NCBI GenBank assembly: GCA_015061285.1
Contig: SUWW01000007.1
Span: forward strand, 62,001 to 126,000
Source of the DNA: Bacteroidales bacterium
Lineage (GTDB): Bacteria > Bacteroidota > Bacteroidia > Bacteroidales > Marinilabiliaceae
Length of the DNA: 64,000 bases
Reading direction: 5' to 3'
Shown here: positions 62,401-64,000 of the stretch, piece after piece
Numbering within the stretch: position 1 is the first letter of the stretch
Layout: every line of letters begins with the position of its first letter
The notes under the pieces: model-generated
Seen by the model: only the letters and a program-made list of their open reading frames with translations
Databases searched by the model: none
Told to the model about the DNA's origin: nothing
Made by a program: the position numbers and the translations under genes

Positions 62401-64000
62401 ATAAACTTGGTTATGCTAAGTTCAACGTTTCAGGTGGTACGCCTAATAGTTTAGGTGAGTATCGCATAAATCTCTCACTTGCAAGTGACGATGTAGATGG
62501 CTTCGGTGCTCGCAACGTTTCGTTGAATAGTAGTGCTACCAACGTAAGCAATCAGAATCTTGTGTATGGTAAATATTCATACGTATGGAACGATGCAAGT
62601 AAGCAGTTTGAGGTTGAATTTACCGACCTCGAAGCTGGTGCCTATACCATCTCGGCTCTCGATATGGTTACCAACGAGGCTACATGTTCTACAAATTCAA
62701 GTTTTGAACTCAACAAACTCGCTATAACCTACGCAACAACCAATCCTTATTGTTCTGGTATTAAGAATGGTGCTATTAGCGTTAATGTTACTGGTGCTGT
62801 TGGCGTGGTTAAGTATGGTTGGGAAGTTTCAGATGGTAATGGTGGTTGGACGCCAATTAGCTATCAAACTACGAGCACTCTTGTTGGGCGTGAAGCTGGT
62901 AAATATCGTGTTACTATTTACGATGGCGCCAAAGATGATGAAACTACTGGCGATACCGATGGCAATCACAAAATTGGCATCTTGATACAAGAATTTGAAT
63001 TGGTCGACGACCGTCAATATAATATCAATGAGGATATTACCGATGTTACATGTTATGGAGATAACAATGGTTCTATCAGCGTTGTAGTTGAGGGTGAACA
63101 AGCCGATAAAGAACTCACCTACATTTGGACGGGTGTGTCTGGATTTGCTTCAAGCAGTAAGAACATCACCGACCTTGTTGCTGGATACTATTATCTACAA
63201 GTTGTCGACGAAGATGGTTGCTCTGTAAGCAAGTCGCTTCAAGTGAAACAGCCTTCACAAATCAGCTATTCTCTAAGAGTTGTGGCTGGTTCGGTAGATT
63301 GTGAGAACAACGTTCGCCGATTCGAATTTGAAGCGGAGCCTACAGGTGGTGAGCCATATAACAATGGTTCAAATTATCGCTATAACATCACAGGTCCATT
63401 CAATGGAATGCAATTGGGCGATTATACCGATTTGGCAAATCAGGATTTCACTCGTGCTGGTACTTATACTATGCATGTCATGGATGCTAATGGCTGTGAA
63501 GCAGAACAGACTTTCGAAGTGCCAGATGCTATTACACTTATAAGTATTCCTCCAATCATTGGTAACGTAAGTTGTAATGGCGGTTCCGATGGCTACATCT
63601 CACTGGACGTATCTGGCGTAGTGAATCCAACATTCCAATGGTATACTGCCGATCCTTCTGGTATGACCGATGCTCAGCTTTCGGCCATTGAGGTTAAGAA
63701 TAACAATACGTCTAAATCGAGCTCGCTTGAAAATGTTCCTGCTGGTACATATTGGGTAGTTATTGGAAGAAACGATGCTTCGGGTCAGACATGTACCAAG
63801 ACATTTGGCGGCGCAGGCGATGGATTTGTTGTTACCGAGCCCGATAAGATGATGTTTACTGCTACAGCATTCGACGAATCTGGATGTAGCGACGATGCTA
63901 CAGGTAAGATTGCCGTCAATGTGGTTAATGGTACTGCACCTTATACCATTATGCTATATGGTTCAAGCAGTGCAGCTGTGAGCGCTACAAGCAAGACAGG
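44439..64000 (+). CDS. Giant SprB-like repeat adhesin (partial, runs off right edge)
   Basis: One uninterrupted frame of 6,520 codons to the window edge. The ATG overlaps the dprA stop (ATGA); an internal ATG at codon 14 (44478) would give a shorter start to the signal MNVTKLKSLILILVMTIWGV. Residues about 160-330 hold two ~86-residue repeats (TFTPSNGTMTV, TFSPAGGTMTI). Residues about 340-1290 are Ig-like-sized modules closed by a Y-x-V-x-A phrase (AGTYKVKASYGSC, EGTYAVKASVNGC). A mixed, less repetitive part follows to about 2,900. From there the SprB-type C-x-G-x-x-D/N-G repeats dominate. SprB of Flavobacterium, a gliding adhesin secreted by T9SS, is of similar size; here a surface adhesin role is likely and T9SS export is inferred, as the C-terminus is out of view. 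Confidence 0.9.
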   Translation, partial: MNKPLKPKNDTTDMNVTKLKSLILILVMTIWGVTSVYGTTAKLVYGSDGKPETLYISTETLGETDKDSKCFLAYNYAGTDTITIEPDLETISGVVYWKLDLTASTFSAIRSSSTLLARLIDLLKTNPLPITGLGNSKETITLESPIEEDNGGTTTNPAIAEATFTPSNGTMTVTITNTVSGVSYTVTGSNGYSQTQVSSGGTLTFTNTPTQQSDSYSVTYTVSSNNASLSTINTSGIPTLTVPAKATATTATFSPAGGTMTIALSNADANATYTITRSGTDNSTKQFTYSGSSFTDTPAQGNTAVSYTYTVVSNKQNNTITNQGTNTLSVNALGCNLSDFGITNPTGCIGDPNSYLEISGSQEGVKYEVYSSSNLNTPLAFATSSSGTQMTSVTGNSASGDPIRFYGLTTAGTYKVKASYGSCELWLSDSYEVRDYSDFTTISDLTYCQGELAEVQYLHVRNAEKGVTYTLYANGSSMGSAYSAKAAVDNGVVEINITALTPGKTYTVYAQREGCSSNPQQVDGSLSINSAVPTAPIVIEAQCSGSINSITFNTETNVSYDLYEVGNNTKLQSTTNGSFTGLTAGKSYYVKSECGSISQVSNTIKFPTEQNYTLSPTSGACAGETASFMMSSSEVGVDYYVYMGSAKIAGPYAGTGYALQIDVPAAAAGAYTVKAFPSGQENACPVSATNDTYTVSAGLNKVTATIDNECCTLDNPSQVSITGRNNGITYFLYDSDGNYYGQFDGAGKISVTQAGTYYVYAACTANSSLQQVSNSAIIIKSGAVDTSVRIANTSVGYMCDASSRILTLTGAQSQATYTVYKVTTDDTGAETLTATSYSKTASSASETIQFTLTEEGTYAVKASVNGCNTNEVTLDGRFTIKPSYSSETTIDVLAYCSNQVGYLSVLNAEKDVTYFVYQGNSRVTTLAEITANADNADVRFNMSTVAGAVTATTVYTVKAKRGDCELYDVPGSYTVVPSPAVITDVDVQQEATESCLTKITLNGTQSGLYYYLKDAAGVYSTAKLAAGATLTFDKVLPGKYFVYATPVDPTSIASTSGVCQAEVGTVVVGGAPILNVEETTVYYCSDTYGTKVTITSEEPYPSGSTITLYKSDGTVVDTRDLIEDNVFDGVTEGIYYAIAKSGLGCETKTTNITVVKYPNMPTITGSLSPVAGETQSICMATAGSFTYNLTIFFPVPLVDENSTSTTNNTKPYSFTLHIKGGGIDQEISSTNTTYITNKDNRSYVFAFVPSEWLPKDADGDYTISLTINDTDTDIPADCYPATLTFNVQKAPEDICVSGYSGEATMNVICPTDVDQEIQALYVCEGDGIYLKASPVPNGGFIQWSKNANFATIEATTTADTYYRDNATTEGGEATVVDGVTYYLTKYYARPRSSADDDNSCPGASRTVNVYVKKNPMSYNIPLQDYRWRLCEDSDPVALSDYYNGAYKYYIMADDGSGNYCEITQIIGGSAVFDPQVFTPNGIDVAYAKENGYLSCFTAKKDAQGNPIPLDVASFSVSGAAGTSTTYHIIARSAECPENFYLDEGYFTVNAKNTFAVSINADDCYCTNDLITVQGIPNVPPTEGYGYLYAEGKYMADQPSDDGLTWQYTFSPVLRYRGNANGYPVEFTYEYKDDRGCVYEAKKTSYLYQPVADEIFFGIAGLPTACNGDTPDPLAFQKGFSEDFLCPDDNNHYRLVPYVFQYQYQTDGSGNPVLVYDRPTSTTNIVTYTRGYAHTAAEKVFYVVNEGTMAEANAAWPAGYSKLNSHSQTVTYYAAGNKVNYVSPWFANNTMAIDVHAIDGTKIVITSEIAYTQVGDKYTVTETIHVIEDAAYTFSDGTIISALDLTTAKVAAQGAFYQKLPTDLSYYTSQDVNNYYYNFSGVPVHAVYVKSKTLKHSGASTTNPENYTYTYTENVDEAMEDGTTGNKLVGYYYFVPSEIGNNNTNTITLYVDNGAECRGNQNDQCRASVSRPIRIKRELKHNMCSSYCAYDNNSIPVTLNYPSRPLSAAETVNGANFATSDLITTYNYNYEGVCGTSTVVIKKVQTKDADGKPTSYYPAYNHVYNIDYNQLTAEPIVTYDDNGIGSVDFDLHKCVETTPVSFTFDFDGGTSGEGTYEFHWTFTDATGCAMDTTWYVEVISKSAPFGIYHGTTFANANTPAQYPSKKSDASSTTYNGSTFTGTWDYSDLQDDSWFDSNGNLKNQQGLPEIRICWNSNTADVNLYTAENILSFLPDDMIEVATTATGKTYGPGIFYLQEVVSDDGTVNDVPAIPVDGQDGVIEINQTNFPGHQWLNNYSVYTTALKDKKYRVLYYEGCGVVWLREIYLIGNSSVTIQIGDGSYVQCTTASENVNGLTTSKINHTIKVTATGTAIQNGSFSISPEKLLSSTTTKEETAGQVIYTTYLDIDEYKKSLKTEDDATFYLNFTFQSGDCWNTTTKEFMIHDNSDPNFKVSSLNGATEEPRIFCRSDEGAYPLATEHPLKSGSSTERVPGYGYFEVTMQGVTYTANDASRNLGLEFVYNSNYGETSVDYFAKSEVDAALAAASPRVSATPIIENGNTYYAKDEVDAQFTLLGISASLTPVDVNGVDCYTATDVNAIMTLNAKTLSSSVQVVTIDDVDYYKKSTILSEFAALNVDASTLTTVQKNISSSLAGTKLTTVPCNGDITDDMGQFYFNPENLSPGIYNINYIFMSESGACPQTIFRQYYVAPKHQYQATDTVVYCPFYVDKDGNYKENWLNNEELGSDGNSLGLDLLTDKLQFQMQDLDQKKYGYYTFKMTHATNSAISYDMEIKNSTNTDGEYVANSGNVIATHVITNQAGADHKVYETAQPQDGWNVTASLPIKYILSPENTVTDGTLPTATNPYDDTYIYVLDKSGSDINGRSLPTGATEQTTNTCDNVIAKIIPIKYRDYVMQFDLVNSCSTADGADRSNGSVTLSSLTKNGQPVSISSTAFSYAWFDYKTNGANLSSDKAMANNEYSYPNLPAGQYILLLTDNETGCVYKSPVQTINAVEPVDFVLNVTEPYNCCTDADDSNCTAIGSAAIDHVSNSNFNVVWSQRSGSEFTTHNTNIQNLTAGYYSVSVFSGDNTECSNTMEFEIKALPNITSIYSSEDVSCKGAQDGKVEITFTHLQNVAEYTVPTTATSTNYVKYRAFNSKVNFIIVEKGNTVDGSSSGWKKVSDFVTQSNYDISGFNIRSKVTYTAGGQNDESTQKDGQILVSNKLSVDNLVAGEYTIWYMYEDYPNCIYSQDFTIEEPDKELNIVRYAVEDVNCKCEDPSNPETYDINAANCTLGSIQVTQMEGGNVTQQGTLTNYTFKLFDNSGNDVTATYVSTDKTYRFEGLPAGTYTLHAEDDKGCYDEEQIVIYEPDYIDLVTPEFYVCSSSIVSSITGSWNTVTAQKNQRNHATTFELSVWRYDKSRTTWVMTNDWATVQDGVNKSFTIDLTDITEPVNYKVAYRAKWTNPSTYTIDGQTDKVITCYGEKVVTIEPKIVAQIVSTVDFLCADNEKEYDSANSTIGSKSVATITASATYGDSEYHFYKLYKQVDNGNGTYDYSLVASQVIKDNGAYTGISDESNEVKKTQYTFTLQSGNTGTFIVRVYNGLNDGEGTCFSETAPVTITQPKDIRVEAENIIPDNGTSIGSIEIKAIENGIGQSYEWYWYAADDLDNALTTTTNPTGKNANPIDHLSVRDAQNNRLASKNFIIKVVDTERCYFDKQFTVGGNSLQVDATSIDNQCYSENAGTGSITLTITGQAPYTVKLGGEVYIDAQGNRADNIMPVNAGDANVTYTLSNLMAGSYQITVVDGNNVSVDLDPIVISNISNMVRGAVTSVLNIDGTGVITAEIKGGAIKGGNPNYRWYLYKEGEDQASDQGTVSTMNAADSVSTITTKADLTAAVYYLMVYDFNSIDQDPTTNNTCMIRFDDLVLSYNLKDVQPLCETSDKGSLEAELVRAVGTVTYKWYYSDTYSDNIANYTELTNTDVTNYPNGKSRIEELEPGFYVGYVNEVVYDTDGTTKLRDFQLYKMVELAYQKTVVFDQYIKTVEACAGEGVPTQALVTLNGFTDAELGLQITRDTIGMTDQEKIDFLNNLVTFTWNGHPGKDVTKKVKIARSSGKLNQYYLESATLDTYLEDGEPKDVDYTLTISAPQSGCVFTGNTTVVGIKPITFNLTANDICDVKKRTLTVSDFSYNGEESKYDFFWTGDSIPQDFSFTYPKTSVMPAGGYVQLTISDKANASCQHTESIFLPSDIVVEYKTTPVTCKGGNDGHIVIEGNHGEGVGALPKYAEYGYTYTWKYAPNSVGKLENAITDAMYSETCTPNQTSASGVYIQKTSPYALDGPAGWYEVTVTNDNTTDFSGCSVTKHIYLDTYEINADVSHTDVVSCDASATGTITVRPKGGIAPYTVMVKVGNNANTSQVQSTKKDIKENNPWTFENIPAGDYTIVVEDATKCDSVYSVTVEQTEQITATLQEFTMKAGDANGGSAKIMITGGKSQQYMVKLVNNTTGSSTSFSLPSTDTNYSFDAATNIVTINKLVAGEYSVEVSDNDPQGDSYSCRASLTFGLNVNTYPYKPKCATDEDGKIELKVTGYTDATKLSYSISKDGTDVTSSVQKSTSTGGVTFNNLAPGTYTIVVTDTEDINKGTYTLADVVLVYEKILQVSISDHTNVTCNGNSDGTITLNAVTSGVSSVNYTWYKATGGAGTTADPYTFAAMPAGSWTMTAGQVFKGFTAGTYKVRIYEGSDADGCYDESDIVTLTEDQVVDFMLVVNDGTGDACDVNTRTVEVWRADAFTSIGDYNFNWSGKAFTGNSNPQYTAGGSSATGTHAGYTYVGSLKNIINGGDLNLTLQHKTSGCTSLVTKSVTLNDELTLELVNVEPITSIQKAEIVVKAEGGSGTYSYSWYKSETAYNETTPANITYPTTAFRVTTEPICDDLEAGYYEVVVTDGICKTTMKDIIVPTYEGLSVSVSATQVSCNGQSDAIVTAVAKGGSGQYTYQWYMADASDNYIIITGQTSNQLKNVAAGSYKVVVKDSKGAQNEGSAVVVEPVPISFMLQKTQDIGCDGENGKLEIVFDEIALLQQTSIKVNSAIHTLTDAEVTANKTYQANAENSNITLGNQWNDATHILTVAYEKNGTRQQMQIEINWNGTNVSDATGLTQENLVSGSYTVTASVVSSTGAKNCPETRSVTFVQPLSATYVSSNSTCTGNNTGTITVTTTGGSGEYLYAWADLVGFDANGNPIEPTDGQFTALNARSNLAKGTYYVRIKDNVARDMDGTGVKTNCTYPLLNSTATNHQNGWLKIEIGDNYPFSVKGVSTDVTCYEAQNGTISLAVQGGSGSYIYTWSGSGDGLNKANSVYNQTGLASGNYQVTVTDRYYGCSMSEEYTITGPTEPLTVTSSVENVHCFGDNDGSVTFSVSGGTPFDNGTKLYRYRQQGKDATDVRNELSSGDKIEGLEAGNYIFYIYDANDCVVPIEVTIGTPDRITFSYDVVDVTIDDPYNGKISIGDVTGGTQPYTLEWSSFNIQQDATTKKYSAVSSQPFVADDQYNDQYMVSPLPKGTYYVRVKDVNGCYSSEDGTPIIINDNGALSVAIRADSVRCFGDATGAINIMINNGKRPFNIYIDDVLVKEDYPGTTMLILDGYAVGDYKVRIEDKDGGAYEQDIKVEYADGANVALNLTLSTDNVPLCYGAKDGVVNYEVVGGRTQKALVVGNTVDHYKSVTLSPGAKRYSDENAISQSSFTDLYAGTYIVTVTDYNNCQVSSEITIDEYPEITIESPVKSDVSCYNAKDGSFSAAIYGGDGDYKYYWQKFANSQYEDFTLSTGNVPSSTNPSVASSKQNSVSIEGLEGGLYKLVVKDNKGCEKSVTFEILEPTRLYYTVQHENVRSCDAGVATGSITMQITGGTPSYQVILDGGAPVTTTGYYRFSGLIAGTHYITMSDANGCATFYSVADGSELPLAQNATAGQASQPPIEVVISKYEEIVISDLEYVMNDGNDKLGYAKFNVSGGTPNSLGEYRINLSLASDDVDGFGARNVSLNSSATNVSNQNLVYGKYSYVWNDASKQFEVEFTDLEAGAYTISALDMVTNEATCSTNSSFELNKLAITYATTNPYCSGIKNGAISVNVTGAVGVVKYGWEVSDGNGGWTPISYQTTSTLVGREAGKYRVTIYDGAKDDETTGDTDGNHKIGILIQEFELVDDRQYNINEDITDVTCYGDNNGSISVVVEGEQADKELTYIWTGVSGFASSSKNITDLVAGYYYLQVVDEDGCSVSKSLQVKQPSQISYSLRVVAGSVDCENNVRRFEFEAEPTGGEPYNNGSNYRYNITGPFNGMQLGDYTDLANQDFTRAGTYTMHVMDANGCEAEQTFEVPDAITLISIPPIIGNVSCNGGSDGYISLDVSGVVNPTFQWYTADPSGMTDAQLSAIEVKNNNTSKSSSLENVPAGTYWVVIGRNDASGQTCTKTFGGAGDGFVVTEPDKMMFTATAFDESGCSDDATGKIAVNVVNGTAPYTIMLYGSSSAAVSATSKT
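52015..52345 (+). repeat. Tail-fibre-like KSEVDA segment within giant adhesin
   Basis: Four spaced copies of an aromatic-K/T-x-E/D-V-D-A type unit: YFAKSEVDAALAAASP, YYAKDEVDAQFTLLG, CYTATDVNAIMTLNA, YYKKSTILSEFAALN. The same short phrase (Y-x-K-x-E-V-D-A-L) recurs in many phage tail-fibre proteins. It stands out from the beta-rich modules around it. Confidence 0.6.
53200..64000 (+). repeat. SprB-type repeat array in giant adhesin
   Basis: About 20 units of roughly 85-140 residues. Each opens with a Cys phrase and closes with an AGxYxVxVxD phrase. Examples: DVSCKGAQDGKVEI (53769), PVTCKGGNDGHIVI (57201), NVTCNGNSDGTITL (58422), QVSCNGQSDAIVTA (59334), DVTCYEAQNGTISL (60369), NVHCFGDNDGSVTF (60621), DVTCYGDNNGSISV (63042), NVSCNGGSDGYISL (63567). 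Units are diverged, not tandem-identical, so the array is old or diversified. Confidence 0.85.

Noticed and set aside
44793-63101. Many minus-strand frames of 60-260 codons across the giant adhesin
   Set aside because: All lie opposite an intact 19.6-kb coding frame and have low-complexity, Cys/Tyr/Arg-rich translations.
53200-64000. Regularly spaced repeats considered as tandem DNA repeats or CRISPR-like
   Set aside because: Similarity is at protein level only; units are diverged in DNA and lie in one coding frame.

Overview
The window looks like a chromosome segment of a Bacteroidota bacterium, order Bacteroidales. The evidence is the set of Bacteroidota-specific families (NVEALA-type secreted peptides, 6-bladed beta-propeller lipoproteins, a TPR-membrane-HTH regulator, a Bacteroidota-style AMP nucleosidase, SprB-like repeats), many lipoprotein signals, A-rich translation starts without Shine-Dalgarno sites, and promoter motifs of the TTTG / TAnnTTTG type. 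I saw no tRNA, rRNA, CRISPR array, insertion sequence or prophage.

Layout. (1) 1-8.4 kb, minus strand: an RND efflux operon read as membrane-fusion lipoprotein, RND permease 1, TolC-like outer-membrane factor and RND permease 2, which runs off the left edge. (2) 8.4-26.5 kb, minus strand: three related loci of an uncharacterised secreted-peptide/lipoprotein system. Locus 1 is NVEALA peptide, propeller lipoprotein, thioredoxin-like/DUF1573 lipoprotein, transglutaminase-like lipoprotein and signal peptidase I. Locus 2 is a long NVEALA-like protein, propeller lipoprotein, small exported protein, thiol protein, transglutaminase-like lipoprotein, signal peptidase I and an O-antigen-ligase-like TPR protein. 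Locus 3 is a propeller lipoprotein, a CxxC lipoprotein, an N-terminal remnant of a third transglutaminase-like lipoprotein, and then a membrane-anchored TPR-HTH regulator with a small exported protein. The same 5' leader, with a long inverted repeat and a conserved short reading frame, lies upstream of both NVEALA genes and of the regulator. This links the regulator to the peptide operons and is the best candidate here for an undescribed system.

(3) 26.6-33.8 kb, plus strand: housekeeping genes tsaE, a Cse60-like protein, AMP nucleosidase, holA, mutS and an ABC-F ATPase. (4) 34.4-39.7 kb, plus strand: a secreted pectin pair, a pectin methylesterase followed by a pectate lyase, with homologous C-terminal tails. 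(5) 40.1-42.8 kb, minus strand: a small exported protein, a MIP18/DUF59 protein, SufE and an M23 peptidase. (6) 43.3-64 kb, plus strand: dprA overlapping by ATGA a giant open frame of at least 6,520 codons. It encodes a secreted SprB-like repeat adhesin that continues beyond the right edge.

In the peptide loci I infer that the regulator senses an envelope signal and controls transcripts carrying the shared leader. The abundant NVEALA product is separated from downstream lipoprotein genes by strong hairpins, and the thiol, transglutaminase-like and signal-peptidase genes may mature or anchor the exported product. Function is inferred only from layout.
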